From assembly GCF_000763495.1 (NCBI RefSeq), contig NZ_CP009576.1:1374001-1438000 (forward strand): a stretch of 64,000 nucleotides of DNA, written 5' to 3'. Below are positions 1-10,836 of the stretch, one piece after another; within the stretch, counting starts at the first letter, position 1; each line of letters begins with the position of its first letter. The notes beneath the pieces were generated by a model, which was not told the origin of the DNA, searched no databases, and saw only the letters and a list, made by a program, of their open reading frames with translations. The DNA is from Listeria ivanovii subsp. londoniensis. Its GTDB lineage: Bacteria > Bacillota > Bacilli > Lactobacillales > Listeriaceae. The translations under genes were made by a program, and so were the position numbers.

Positions 1-1
1 A

Positions 2-303
<302 letters not shown>

Positions 304-304
<1 letters not shown>

Positions 305-2712
305 TGTTAGTTTCATATAATTGGGTCAAAGAATTTTTTGAAGAGTTCCCGTTATCAGCAGAAGAGCTAGGAGAAGCAATTACCAGAACTGGAATCGAAA
401 TTGAAGGCGTGGAAGAATTAAGCGCTAGTTTGAAAAATGTTGTTGTGGGAGAAGTTTTAACATGCGAACGGCACCCTAATGCAGAAAAACTAAATAAATG
501 TATCGTTCAAACAGATGAAGCAGAACCTGTGCAAATCATTTGCGGGGCTCCAAATGTGGCAGCTGGACAAAAAGTCATTGTTGCTAAAGTAGGCGCAAGA
601 CTTCCTGGTGGACTTAAAATCAAACGTGCTAAATTACGCGGCGAAGTATCAGAAGGAATGATTTGTTCACTGGCAGAATTGGGTTTTGAAAGTAAAGTAG
701 TCCCTAAAGCTTATGCGGAGGGGATTTATGTGTTACCTGAACATGTAGAAGTAGGCGTGAGTGCTATTCGTTTACTTGGTCTAGATGATGCAATTTTGGA
801 TATGGCGATTACACCTAACCGTGCAGATGCCTTAAGTATGACCGGGGTAGCGCATGAAGTCGGGGCAATTATCCACCAAAAACCAGCACAACCAACTCAA
901 CCCGATGTATCTGAAAAAGGAAAAGCAGATTCTTTTTTAACGGTAGAAGTGGAAAATCCTATGGAAACACCTTATTATGCCATCAAAATGGTGGAAAATA
1001 TTACGATTAAAGAATCACCGCTTTGGCTACAAACGAAACTAATGAAAGCGGGAATACGTCCACACAATAATGTAGTCGATGTTACTAACTATATCAATTT
1101 ATTATATGGTCAACCACTTCATTCATTTGATTACGACAAAATTGGTAGTAAAAAAATTATTGTTCGTTCTGCCAAAGAACAAGAAGAAATAACTACTTTA
1201 GATGGTGAAAAACGTAAACTTCAAGCCGGTCATACGGTTATTACTAATGGAACCGATCCGATTGCCATTGCAGGTGTAATGGGCGGGGAGTCTTCTGAAG
1301 TTACAGCAAATACAACAACTGTAGCATTAGAAGGCGCTATTTTCAGTAGCTCCTCTATTGGTAAAGCTTCCAGAGAATTATATTTACGTACAGAAGCAAG
1401 CATTCGTTATGACAAAGGATCTGACGCTTTTAAAGTAGAGAAAGCACTTGCTCATGGTGGGGCGCTTATCGCTGAACTGAGCGGAGGAACGCTTGTAGGT
1501 GGTGTTGTCGAAGTAGATAACCGTGAAAAAGCAATCAATAAAATCGAAACAAGCTTAACTCGGATTAATCGCATTTTAGGAACAGCTATTACACTTTCTG
1601 AAATCGAAACCATTTTTAATCGACTAGGCTTTGTACTTGAAGTAAAAGAAGATACACTCATGATTGAAGTACCATCTAGACGTTGGGATATTACAATCGA
1701 AGCCGATATTTTAGAAGAGGTAGCACGTATTTATGGCTACGATGAAATTCCGGTTACACTTCCTGCAACGAGCACAACTGGTGGCTTATCGGATAGCCAA
1801 AAAGCTCGTCGTGTCATGCGTGCTTATTTAGAAGGAGCTGGGCTTAACCAGGCATTAACTTATTCGCTCACTTCTAAAAAAGATGCGACTCGTTTAGCTT
1901 TATCCAATGAAAAAACAGTTGCACTTTCGATGCCAATGAGTGAAGAACATAGCCATTTAAGAACAAGTATCGTACCACAATTAATTCGAAGTGCAAGTTA
2001 TAATATTGCCCGTAAAAATATGGACGTGGCACTTTACGAAATGGGAACCGTGTTTTATGCAACAGAAGGCGATAATTTACCAATTGAACAAGAGCATTTG
2101 GCCGGATTAATTACTGGCAACTGGCACGAGGCGGACTGGCAAAAAACACCAAAGCCAGTAGACTTTTTTGTCCTAAAAGGAATTGTCGAAGGTTTAGTGA
2201 AAAAATTAGGTATAAAAGCAGAGTTAGTATGGAAACAAACAGAGAAAGAAGAACTACATCCTGGAAGAACCGCAAGTATTTATATAGAAGGAAAAGAAAT
2301 TGGTTACTTGGGTGGAGTTCATCCGGCTGTAGAAGCAAATGCTGATTTAAAAGAAACCTATGTATTTGAATTGAACGTAGAAGCTTTACTTGGAGCTGCC
2401 AAAGAAAAAGTAGTTTATCAGCCAATTCCTCGCTATCCAGAAATGACTCGCGACTTAGCTTTACTAGTAGATAAAAATACCAATCATGCGACTATTGCAG
2501 AAGTAATTAAAGCGCATGGTGGTAAGTTATTAGTGGATATCGAGTTATTTGATATTTTTGAAGGAGAAAGCCTTGGCGAAAACAAAAAATCGTTAGCTTA
2601 TACGTTAACTTTCCTTGATAGCGAAAGAACACTGGTCGAAGAAGATGTACAAAAAGCAACCAACAAAGTAGTAGATGCGTTGCAAGAAAAATTAAACGCG
2701 GTTATTCGTTAA
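304..2712 (+). CDS. pheT: Phenylalanyl-tRNA synthetase beta subunit
   Basis: This 802-residue protein has the normal length for a bacterial PheT. The order is: an N-terminal OB-fold tRNA-binding domain (about residues 40-155), the B3/B4 core that holds the editing site (about 210-390), the B5 domain (about 400-475), a catalytic-like module, and a C-terminal ferredoxin-fold anticodon-binding domain starting near YQPIPRYPEMTRDLALLVD. With PheS it forms the heterotetramer that makes Phe-tRNA-Phe; the beta subunit edits mischarged tyrosine and binds the tRNA. The start overlaps the pheS stop by one base, so the two are translationally coupled. A strong hairpin terminator follows directly. Confidence 0.97.
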
Positions 2713-2717
2713 TCAGA

Positions 2718-2766
2718 AGAACTAACCTGTATGGAGAAATTTTCCTGCTGGTTAGTTCTATTTTTT
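2718..2766 (+). terminator. Terminator of pheST
   Basis: AGAACTAACC pairs exactly with GGTTAGTTCT across a 22-base loop and is followed by a T-rich run. It separates pheST from the ABC transporter genes. Confidence 0.85.
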
Positions 2767-2792
2767 ACTTCACTTAATGAAATAATGCATGG

Positions 2793-2798
2793 TATAAT
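2793..2798 (+). promoter_or_regulatory. Probable -10 element for the ABC transporter pair
   Basis: TATAAT lies 34 bases before the ATPase start. No convincing -35 hexamer sits at 17 bases, so this is a candidate extended or weak sigma-A promoter. Confidence 0.45.
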
Positions 2799-2831
2799 GT
2801 TCAATAAGGCACACAAAAGAGGACGGGAAAA

Positions 2832-3533
2832 ATGACCTATGTAGAAATGAAAGATTTATCCAAATACTATCAAATGGGTGAAAACGTTGTCACAGCAAAT
2901 GATAAAATAACTTTTGGCATAAAAAAAGGGGAGTTAGTTATTATCGTTGGTCCTTCTGGTGCAGGTAAATCCACTGTACTAAATATTCTAGGCGGGATGG
3001 ACAACGCTAGTGAGGGGAAAATCATGGTGGATAACCAAGATATTGCTCAATATAATGCCAAACAATTAACTAAATATCGTCGTACGGATGTTGGTTTTGT
3101 ATTCCAATTTTATAATTTAGTACCCAACTTAACTGCCAAAGAAAACGTCGAATTAGCTGCCCAAATAGCACCAAATGCTCTAGATGCAGAAACGGTTTTA
3201 AATCAAGTGGGTTTAAGTCATCGATTAGATAATTTTCCAGCACAACTTTCTGGTGGAGAACAACAACGAGTCGCAATTGCTAGGGCTCTTGCAAAAGCAC
3301 CTAAACTATTACTTTGCGATGAGCCAACTGGTGCACTGGATTATGATACCGGGAAATCAGTCTTAAAACTTTTGCAAGAAACCTGCAAAAATACTGGTAC
3401 AACAGTTATTATCATTACACATAATACAGCCATTACGCCAATCGCGGACCGAATTATCGAAATTAATAATGCAAAAGTTCGTAGTATTAAAGAAAATCCA
3501 GAGCCAATGTCTATTGACGACTTAGAATGGTAG
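2832..3533 (+). CDS. ABC transporter ATP-binding protein, MacB/LolD type
   Basis: A single ATPase domain of 233 residues. Walker A is GPSGAGKST at residues 40-48, the signature is LSGGEQQRV near 139-147, and Walker B is [12 protein letters not shown] near 159-170. The LolD/MacB subfamily works with FtsX-like permeases that act by mechanotransmission rather than classical import. The very large FtsX-type permease begins 13 bases downstream, so the two form one operon and one transporter. The start has the ribosome site AGAGGACGGG upstream. The substrate is not evident; related pairs in Firmicutes export or resist membrane-active compounds, which here is only inference. Confidence 0.92.
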   Translation: MTYVEMKDLSKYYQMGENVVTANDKITFGIKKGELVIIVGPSGAGKSTVLNILGGMDNASEGKIMVDNQDIAQYNAKQLTKYRRTDVGFVFQFYNLVPNLTAKENVELAAQIAPNALDAETVLNQVGLSHRLDNFPAQLSGGEQQRVAIARALAKAPKLLLCDEPTGALDYDTGKSVLKLLQETCKNTGTTVIIITHNTAITPIADRIIEINNAKVRSIKENPEPMSIDDLEW

Positions 3534-3546
3534 GAAGGGGCAACTA

Positions 3547-6500
3547 GTGAAACGTACAGCATTATGGAAAGACATCTTCCGTGAAATTTGGCATTCAAAA
3601 AGCCGTTTTATCTCCATTTTTATGTTGATTATGCTTGGAGTTGCTTTTTTCTCCGGCCTTAAAGCAACAGGACCAGATATGCTTTTGACAGCGAACAATT
3701 ATTTTAGTAAATACGAATTAGCCAACTTTCGCGTACAATCAACCTATGGGATAGATAAAACCGACAAACATGTATTAGAATCCATTGCTGGTGTTGAAGA
3801 AGTGGAACTCGGTTATACCGCGGATACACTCATGAAAGACAAAAATATCGTTACTAAATTGTACTCCATATCAAATAAAGAGAAGCTAAATGAATACAAA
3901 ATAGTAAGCGGACATTTACCAGAGAAATCAGGAGAAATCGCACTTGATAACAATAAAACGATGCATGAAAATGTTCAACTAGGCGATGAAGTTACTTTTG
4001 TGGATAATGATGGCAACAACTTAACCAATACATTAGTTGAATCAACTTATAAAGTAGTTGGATTTGTTCAGTCACCATCTTATATTCAAAAAGCCGAACG
4101 TGGCTCAAGCACTGTTGGCAAAGGAAAAACGGATGCATTTGGAGTTATCCCAGCACAAGATTTTGATTTGCCAGAATATACAGTTGCCAATATAACATTT
4201 CAAAATTTAGCTGACGAAAAAGCTTTTAGTGATGAATATATTTCTACGGAAGAAAAAGATAAAGCAAGTATTGAAAAGGCTATCAAAGATCAACCAGCAA
4301 ATCGTTTGGCAAAAATCAAACAAACAGAACAAAAAAAGCTTGACGATGCAACAAACGAAATCAAAAATGCGAGGACAGAACTGCAGAGAAATGAAGCTAA
4401 ACTAGCAGATGCAAAAGCACAAATTGGCGCGGGTGTTACCGAATATAATACTGCTAAAGCAAGCTATGAAACGAAAATAAAGCAAGGTGAGGCAGAGATT
4501 ATTGCCGGAGAACAAGCTCTTGCAAATGCCAAAAATAAACTCGATGCTGCTAAGGTTCAAATTGCGGAGGGAGAAAAAACTCTCTTACAAACAGAGGAAG
4601 AACTGAAAGAAAATCAAGCTAGGTGGGAAGCGAATAATAATCTTTTAAATAGCGTTAATAGTTACCTGAGTAATGCAAGATCGACATTAGAAAATGCATT
4701 AAGCCAACCGGATCTAGCCGATTACGAATTAGACCGAAATAGCTTAACGAATGCTTTTAACATGGTAGGGACAGAGTTAAATCTTTCAGAGAGCGAGAAG
4801 GCTGATTATAAGGAAAGCTTGAATAGATTGATGGACGACTACGAGAATGGTGACATTACGGATGCTGAAATTCGCGCTGCTTTAAATACGGCACTAGAAC
4901 AAGTCGCTAACGCAGAACAAGAATATCAAACTGCTAGAACTGCATTAGATAAAGGAAGACGTCAATTAGATCAAGGTGCTAAAACACTTGCTCAGAAAAA
5001 CCAAGAATTACAGACCGCGAAAGCATCTTATCAAACTGGGTTAGCACAATATCAAACAGGGATGAAAAAACTTGCTTCTGCCAAGAATGAATTAGCTTCT
5101 GGAAAAGAAACCGGGCGTGTGGAACTACAAAATGCGCTTACTAAACTAAATGCCGCAGAAGCCGAATACGAAAAAAATCTAAACCTATTTACGGCCGAGA
5201 AGAAAAAAGCAGATATCAAACTTTCGAAGGCAGAGAAAAAAGTCCAAATTGGTCAGGAGAAACTAGATGCATTAAAATCTCCTAAATATTATGTGCTAGA
5301 TCGAAATGATAATCCAGGTTATAGTGAGTACAAAGAAAATGCTGATCGCTTAACATCACTTTCAACAGCATTTCCAATTTTCTTTTTCTTAATTGCTGCG
5401 CTCGTTTGTTTAACAACAATGACTCGAATGGTGGAAGAACAAAGAACACAGATTGGAACCTTAAAAGCATTTGGTTATTCCAATGGTAGCATTATTTTAA
5501 AATACCTTGTTTACGGTTCGATTGCGAGTATCCTTGGAAGTATAGTGGGAATCTTAATTGGTTTTCAGTTCTTCCCAAATATCATTTTTAATGCCTATAA
5601 ATCAATGTATGAAATGCCATCAGTGGATATAGCTTTTTACTGGAGTTACAGCCTATTGGCTTTATTTGTAGCACTATTATGTACTACATTTACTGCATAT
5701 GTTGCTTGTCGTTCGGAACTTCGGGCAAATTCAGCTACCTTAATGCGACCAAAAGCACCAAAAGTCGGCAAAAGAATTTTCTTAGAACGAATGAACTTTA
5801 TTTGGAAACGAATGAATTTTACAAGTAAAGTAACTGCTCGGAATCTTTTCCGCTACAAACAGCGGATGTTAATGACAGTTCTTGGTGTTGCAGGTTGTAC
5901 AGCTTTGATTCTAACAGGTTTTGGTCTTAGAAATTCAATTAGTGATATTGCAACGATGCAGTACGGAGAAATCATGAAGTATGATGCGGCAGTTTATCAA
6001 GATATGAGTGCACCAAAAACTGCTAAAGAAACCTATAAAGAACTTCTAGATGACCCGAATGTGGATAGCAAACTACCAATCGCCCAAACGAATATGGATG
6101 CTGTCAAGTCTGGTCAATCGGCGCAAGCAATGTCGATTATTGTCCCGAAAAATTTAAATGAATTACCAGATTATATCGTTCTTCGCGACCGGGCAAGTCA
6201 TACAACCGAAAAACTCACCGATGACGGGGCAATTATTAGTGAAAAACTGGCTAAATTATATAACATAAAACCAGGCGATAAAATCACTGTCAAAAATGCC
6301 CATAATGATAAATTTACTATTAAAGTTAGTGCTATCACCGAAAACTATGCAATGCATTATCTTTACATGACATCAAGTTATTATCAGCAAATTTTTGATG
6401 AAAAACCTGTTTATAATTTAGACTTGCTAATGCTAAATGATACTTCGCAAAAGACAGAAACTGACTTTGCAGAAAAACTAGTAGACAGTAAATCAACCTT

Positions 6501-6957
6501 AAATGTAACCTTCTCGAACAATGTAAGTTCGATGTTGACGGATACATTGGATAGTTTAAATATTGTTATTGTCGTACTAATCACCTCAGCTGCACTACTC
6601 GCTTTTGTTGTATTATATAATTTAACAAACATCAACGTGTCCGAGCGTATTCGAGAATTGTCGACTATTAAAGTGCTCGGTTTTTATCCAAAAGAAGTCA
6701 CGATGTATGTATACCGAGAGAATATTATTTTGACTTTAATGGGAATTGTCACAGGATTTGTACTCGGCTTTTTCTTACATCGCTTCATTATTACGACGGC
6801 AGAAGTTGACCAAATGATGTTCAGTCCAGCAATTGATTGGACGAGCTATCTATTTTCCAGCATTCTCACTTTAGTATTTGCCTCTGTGGTTATGATTGTC
6901 ATGCATATCAAATTAAAACGAATTGATATGATTGAAGCACTTAAATCAGTGGAGTAA
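3547..6957 (+). CDS. FtsX-like ABC transporter permease with a long extracytoplasmic coiled coil
   Basis: A GTG-start protein of 1136 residues preceded by the ribosome site GGAAGGGG. One membrane segment lies near residues 20-40. A long extracytoplasmic region follows, whose part around residues 235-570 is rich in Ala, Lys, Gln and Glu with heptad-like repeats (AKLADAKAQI, LNAAEAEYEKN) and is predicted coiled coil. An FtsX domain with three helices follows (about 600-740), then a further helix near 775, a second extracytoplasmic domain and a final FtsX domain (about 1000-1130). This is a duplicated FtsX layout with an unusually long inserted rod. It is the membrane partner of the ATPase immediately upstream. 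The substrate is unknown. Confidence 0.9.
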   Translation: MKRTALWKDIFREIWHSKSRFISIFMLIMLGVAFFSGLKATGPDMLLTANNYFSKYELANFRVQSTYGIDKTDKHVLESIAGVEEVELGYTADTLMKDKNIVTKLYSISNKEKLNEYKIVSGHLPEKSGEIALDNNKTMHENVQLGDEVTFVDNDGNNLTNTLVESTYKVVGFVQSPSYIQKAERGSSTVGKGKTDAFGVIPAQDFDLPEYTVANITFQNLADEKAFSDEYISTEEKDKASIEKAIKDQPANRLAKIKQTEQKKLDDATNEIKNARTELQRNEAKLADAKAQIGAGVTEYNTAKASYETKIKQGEAEIIAGEQALANAKNKLDAAKVQIAEGEKTLLQTEEELKENQARWEANNNLLNSVNSYLSNARSTLENALSQPDLADYELDRNSLTNAFNMVGTELNLSESEKADYKESLNRLMDDYENGDITDAEIRAALNTALEQVANAEQEYQTARTALDKGRRQLDQGAKTLAQKNQELQTAKASYQTGLAQYQTGMKKLASAKNELASGKETGRVELQNALTKLNAAEAEYEKNLNLFTAEKKKADIKLSKAEKKVQIGQEKLDALKSPKYYVLDRNDNPGYSEYKENADRLTSLSTAFPIFFFLIAALVCLTTMTRMVEEQRTQIGTLKAFGYSNGSIILKYLVYGSIASILGSIVGILIGFQFFPNIIFNAYKSMYEMPSVDIAFYWSYSLLALFVALLCTTFTAYVACRSELRANSATLMRPKAPKVGKRIFLERMNFIWKRMNFTSKVTARNLFRYKQRMLMTVLGVAGCTALILTGFGLRNSISDIATMQYGEIMKYDAAVYQDMSAPKTAKETYKELLDDPNVDSKLPIAQTNMDAVKSGQSAQAMSIIVPKNLNELPDYIVLRDRASHTTEKLTDDGAIISEKLAKLYNIKPGDKITVKNAHNDKFTIKVSAITENYAMHYLYMTSSYYQQIFDEKPVYNLDLLMLNDTSQKTETDFAEKLVDSKSTLNVTFSNNVSSMLTDTLDSLNIVIVVLITSAALLAFVVLYNLTNINVSERIRELSTIKVLGFYPKEVTMYVYRENIILTLMGIVTGFVLGFFLHRFIITTAEVDQMMFSPAIDWTSYLFSSILTLVFASVVMIVMHIKLKRIDMIEALKSVE

Positions 6958-6958
6958 T

Positions 6959-6990
6959 AAATAACCTGCTTTTTAGCAGGTTATTTTATT
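6959..6990 (+). terminator. Terminator of the ABC transporter operon
   Basis: AATAACCTGC and GCAGGTTATT form a perfect 10-bp stem with a short T-rich loop and a T-rich tail. Confidence 0.85.
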
Positions 6991-7047
6991 TGACTAACAT
7001 TCCAAAAAATACTAAACTTAAAAAATAGTTAAAGGGGTGAACTTTAT

Positions 7048-7500
7048 TTGGAAAAACAAAAAGTAAAACAGCTGATTCATAGCTATCAACAAACCTACAT
7101 ATTTGCATTAACTCAAATCCATCAAGCTATATCAGAACTTTCCATCAATACAGCAGATATTTCGATTGAGCAGTTTTTTGTTTTACGAGAGATTGCCGAG
7201 AACGATGGAATTAGTGCTAGCGATTTAGCTTTATGCTTGCTTGTAAATAAAAGCGCCGTCACTCCAAAACTCAAAAAACTAGAAGAAAAAGGGTATATCA
7301 GACGAGAGAAAAATGAGAAAGACAAGCGAGCCATTGTTTTAACTATCACGAAAAAAGGTAAGGAAATCTATCAAGAATGTGAACAGAAATTAGAAAATCT
7401 AGTCAATGAATGGTTAGAAATTTTAGGAGAAAAAGATAGCGAACAATTTTTAATGCTATATGAAAAAATCACCAAGTCAGTCATTCAAACTAGGAGATAA
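7048..7500 (+). CDS. MarR-family transcriptional regulator
   Basis: 150 residues from a TTG start with the ribosome site AAAGGGGTG nine bases upstream. The protein has the MarR winged-helix layout: a dimerisation helix at the N-terminus, a helix-turn-helix around ISASDLALCLLVNKSAVTP, and a wing near KGYIRREKNEKDKRAIVLT, which carries the conserved D-x-R-A motif. MarR proteins are usually dimeric repressors that release DNA on binding small aromatic ligands. It lies 15 bases upstream of a large MMPL exporter, so it most likely controls its own operon including that pump. The ligand is unknown. Confidence 0.92.
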   Translation: MEKQKVKQLIHSYQQTYIFALTQIHQAISELSINTADISIEQFFVLREIAENDGISASDLALCLLVNKSAVTPKLKKLEEKGYIRREKNEKDKRAIVLTITKKGKEIYQECEQKLENLVNEWLEILGEKDSEQFLMLYEKITKSVIQTRR

Positions 7501-7515
7501 AAGGAGAGATTTGGC

Positions 7516-10500
7516 ATGAAATGGATTTTAAAACTGCGCTGGGCTATTTTAGCTTTTTGGCTTGTAGCTGCAGTTGTATTGATGTTAATTGCGCCGCCCA
7601 TGGCTGATCTTGTGCGCGAAAAAGGGGAACTTAAATTACCAGATGGCTATCCGTCGTCGCTTGCTACAGAAATGCAAAAGAAACATAATCCAGATGACAA
7701 AGGTTCCGCTTATATTGCTGTTTATACGGCCGACCATAAATTAACTGGAACAGAATTAAACAACATCGAAAAATCATTGGATTCCATTGATGCAGATAAA
7801 GAAGAACTTCATGTAACCAATGTTTTATCAAGCTTTAACCAGCCCGAATTAAAAGATAAATTTCTTTCTAAAGATGGGAAAACAATGGTAGCCACTTTAA
7901 CAGTAGACGATTCAGATGCTTCTGTTGAAAGTATTCGTACCGATTTAGATAAAAAAATGGATATCAAAGGAGTAGATACCTATTTAACTGGAAATAAACT
8001 AATACAAGAAGATGTTATCCAAGGTTCCGAAGATGGTTTACATAAAACGGAAGGAATTACTGTCGTCTTTATTCTCGTCGTATTATTCCTTGTATTCCGC
8101 TCTGCTGTGGCGCCATTTATTCCGCTAATTACAGTTGGGATAAGTTATCTCGTTGCGCAAAGTACGGTAGCCTTTTTAATAGATCTCTTTAATTTCCCTG
8201 TTTCCACGTATACGCAGATATTTATGGTTTGTATCATGTTTGGGATAGGAACCGATTATTGTATACTCTTGATGAGTCGATTTAAGGAAGAAATGGGCGC
8301 TGGACTAAATCCACAGGAAGCTGTTCATGCAACGTATCGTACAGCAGGAAAAACAGTAATTTATAGTGGGGTTGCAGTTTTAGTTGCATTTACATCGCTT
8401 TATTTTGTCCAATTTGAGTTATATCGTTCTGCAGTAGCAGTAGGAGTCGGAATTATTGTCTTACTTGTCTCACTTTATACACTAGTACCATTTTTCATGA
8501 GTACGCTTGGAACGCATTTGTTCTGGCCATTAAATAAAAACATTAGCCACAAAGAAAATAAAATATGGGGAGCAGCTGGTAAATTCACCTTTAGAAGACC
8601 GTGGATTGCATTACTAATAGTTGCTGCCATTACTTTACCACCAATCTTACTTCATACTGGAACAGAATCCTTTAACTCACTCGATGAAATTAGCGATAAA
8701 TATCCATCAAAAAAAGGATTTGAAATTGTTTCGGATAGTTTTGGAGCCGGTCAAGTAGCACCAACACAAATCTTTATCGAAAATGATGATGATATGCGAA
8801 CCACTGACTATATTGCGCAAATCGAAAAAATTTCTGCTGATTTATCCCACTTAAAAGGTGTGGATATGGTCATGAGTGCTTCACGGCCAGCCGGGAAACG
8901 CGTGGATGATATTTATATTAACAATCAAGCTGGCCAAGTAAATGATGGGGTCGATCAAGCCACAGATGGCGTTGGCCAAGTCAAAGAAGGACTTGATTCT
9001 GCTAGTTCTGAATTAAAAAAATCAGAACCAGCACTTGACCAAGCTGTCCAAGGTATTAACGATTTACAAAAAGGAACCGTCGCTACACAACAAGGTGTAA
9101 ATCAACTTCAAAGTGCCCTTACGCAAATCCAAACAGGTATTGAAAGTGGCGCAAGTGGAGCAGGGGATCTAAAACAAGGCGTGGCTGAAGCAAGGTCGCA
9201 ACTCACCACTTTACAAAACGGGGAAGCGCAAATTCAAGCTGGCTATGTTGAAATTCAAAAAAATCTCCAAAATGTAGCAAATCAACTAAAAAGTTTTGAG
9301 AATCCTAATTCACAAGCAATTGATACATCTAAATTAGAAGCACAGTTCAAAAAAATTGGTGATTCATTCCAAACTTTTGCAGCTGCACATCCAGAAGTTA
9401 GAAATGACCCTAAATTCCAGCAATTAGCGACTGATATTCAAGGGCTACAAACAGCAGGAACCGAGCTTAAAACAGCTGCAGGAAAACAAATGGCGGCATT
9501 ACAATCAAAAATGACCGAATTGAACCAAGGAATTCAACAACTTGCTACTGCAATGAACCAATTAAATGAACAATCCAAACAAATTTCGACGGGACTTGAC
9601 GCATTTAATTCTGGGCTTGGTCAAATCGAAACAGGACTTGATCAATTAGAGCAAGGCTTAAATCAAGCTGCAGATGGTCAAAGCCAAGTAGTTGCTAAAA
9701 TGCCAGAAATCTCGAGTGCCCTATCGCAAATTGCAGCAGGACAAGGCACATTAAAAGATGGATTTTCTGGAATTACTGGACAAATGGGCGAACTTACCGA
9801 TGGCTTAACTTCTGGAGCAGATGGTTTAGGCAAAGTACAAAATGGTCTAAACACAGCTAACGGTCTTATCAACGATTGGTCTAAGGTTCCATATGCTAGT
9901 TCTGGAATCTATGTACCAGAAGAATTGCTTCAAAATAAAGACTTCCAAAAAGTATTAGATCAATATATATCCGATGACGGAAAACTAGCAACAATTAATG
10001 TTGTGTTAACAAAAAACCCCTACTCTAATGCCGCCATGGATTCGATTGATGACATCAACGACCAGTTAGATGCAAGTATGAAAGGGACTAAATTAGAGAA
10101 TGCTAAGATTGGAATTGGTGGAATGACGAGCACCAACTATGATACACGTGACATGTCAACTGCGGACTATCACTTAGTACTCGTTATCGTTTTAGCAAGT
10201 GTATTTGTGACTCTTGTGATTGTATTACGTTCACTAGTAATGCCTCTTTATTTAATTGCTTCACTGGTACTAACTTACTTCGCCGCACTTGGGTTTGCAG
10301 AAATCATTTTCATGCGAATTCTCGGCTATAGTGGTTTAACTTGGGCGACTCCATTCTTTGGATTCGTGGTACTCGTCGCACTCGGGATAGATTATTCCAT
10401 CTTCCTCATGTCACGATTTAACGAATATAATGGACTTCCAGTGCGTGAACGGATGATTAAAGCAATGAAAAATATGGGTGGAGTCATCTTCTCAGCAGTA

Positions 10501-10716
10501 ATCATTCTCGGTGGAACATTCGCCGCAATGATGCCAGCAGGAGTACTTTCCCTATTAGAAATTGCGACGGTAGTTCTTATCGGTCTCATCCTTTACGCTG
10601 TCGTCATCCTACCACTCTTTGTTCCAGTAATGGTAAAATTATTCGGTCGCGGTAACTGGTGGCCATTTATTACTAGAAAAGGAGACCATCAAGAAAACGT
10701 ACCACCGAAAAAATAA
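7516..10716 (+). CDS. MMPL/RND-superfamily membrane exporter
   Basis: A 1066-residue protein with two MMPL halves. Each has a helix followed by an extracytoplasmic part and a bundle of about five helices containing the family motif (GIGTDYCILLMSRF in the first, ALGIDYSIFLMSRF in the second). Between them, about residues 470-800, is a long Gln/Gly/Ala-rich region of heptad-like repeats (GLDQLEQGLNQAADGQ and relatives), as found in YdfJ-like Firmicute MMPL proteins. The family moves lipids or hydrophobic drugs using the proton gradient. The upstream marR gene, 15 bases away, suggests induction by a toxic ligand. A clear terminator follows. Substrate unknown. Confidence 0.92.
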   Translation: MKWILKLRWAILAFWLVAAVVLMLIAPPMADLVREKGELKLPDGYPSSLATEMQKKHNPDDKGSAYIAVYTADHKLTGTELNNIEKSLDSIDADKEELHVTNVLSSFNQPELKDKFLSKDGKTMVATLTVDDSDASVESIRTDLDKKMDIKGVDTYLTGNKLIQEDVIQGSEDGLHKTEGITVVFILVVLFLVFRSAVAPFIPLITVGISYLVAQSTVAFLIDLFNFPVSTYTQIFMVCIMFGIGTDYCILLMSRFKEEMGAGLNPQEAVHATYRTAGKTVIYSGVAVLVAFTSLYFVQFELYRSAVAVGVGIIVLLVSLYTLVPFFMSTLGTHLFWPLNKNISHKENKIWGAAGKFTFRRPWIALLIVAAITLPPILLHTGTESFNSLDEISDKYPSKKGFEIVSDSFGAGQVAPTQIFIENDDDMRTTDYIAQIEKISADLSHLKGVDMVMSASRPAGKRVDDIYINNQAGQVNDGVDQATDGVGQVKEGLDSASSELKKSEPALDQAVQGINDLQKGTVATQQGVNQLQSALTQIQTGIESGASGAGDLKQGVAEARSQLTTLQNGEAQIQAGYVEIQKNLQNVANQLKSFENPNSQAIDTSKLEAQFKKIGDSFQTFAAAHPEVRNDPKFQQLATDIQGLQTAGTELKTAAGKQMAALQSKMTELNQGIQQLATAMNQLNEQSKQISTGLDAFNSGLGQIETGLDQLEQGLNQAADGQSQVVAKMPEISSALSQIAAGQGTLKDGFSGITGQMGELTDGLTSGADGLGKVQNGLNTANGLINDWSKVPYASSGIYVPEELLQNKDFQKVLDQYISDDGKLATINVVLTKNPYSNAAMDSIDDINDQLDASMKGTKLENAKIGIGGMTSTNYDTRDMSTADYHLVLVIVLASVFVTLVIVLRSLVMPLYLIASLVLTYFAALGFAEIIFMRILGYSGLTWATPFFGFVVLVALGIDYSIFLMSRFNEYNGLPVRERMIKAMKNMGGVIFSAVIILGGTFAAMMPAGVLSLLEIATVVLIGLILYAVVILPLFVPVMVKLFGRGNWWPFITRKGDHQENVPPKK

Positions 10717-10723
10717 CTAAATA

Positions 10724-10760
10724 AAAAAGCCGCACTTCAATTTTACAAGTGCGGCTTTTA
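10724..10760 (+). terminator. Terminator of the marR-MMPL operon
   Basis: AAAAGCCGCACTT and AAGTGCGGCTTTT form a perfect stem around a nine-base loop. The symmetric A and T tracts could stop transcription from either side. Confidence 0.88.
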
Positions 10761-10836
10761 ATTTGGTTTGGAAAATTCGGGTTATTTTGCTATGATACTT
10801 GTATAGAGATGAATGATTAAGGGAGGAAAACAACAA

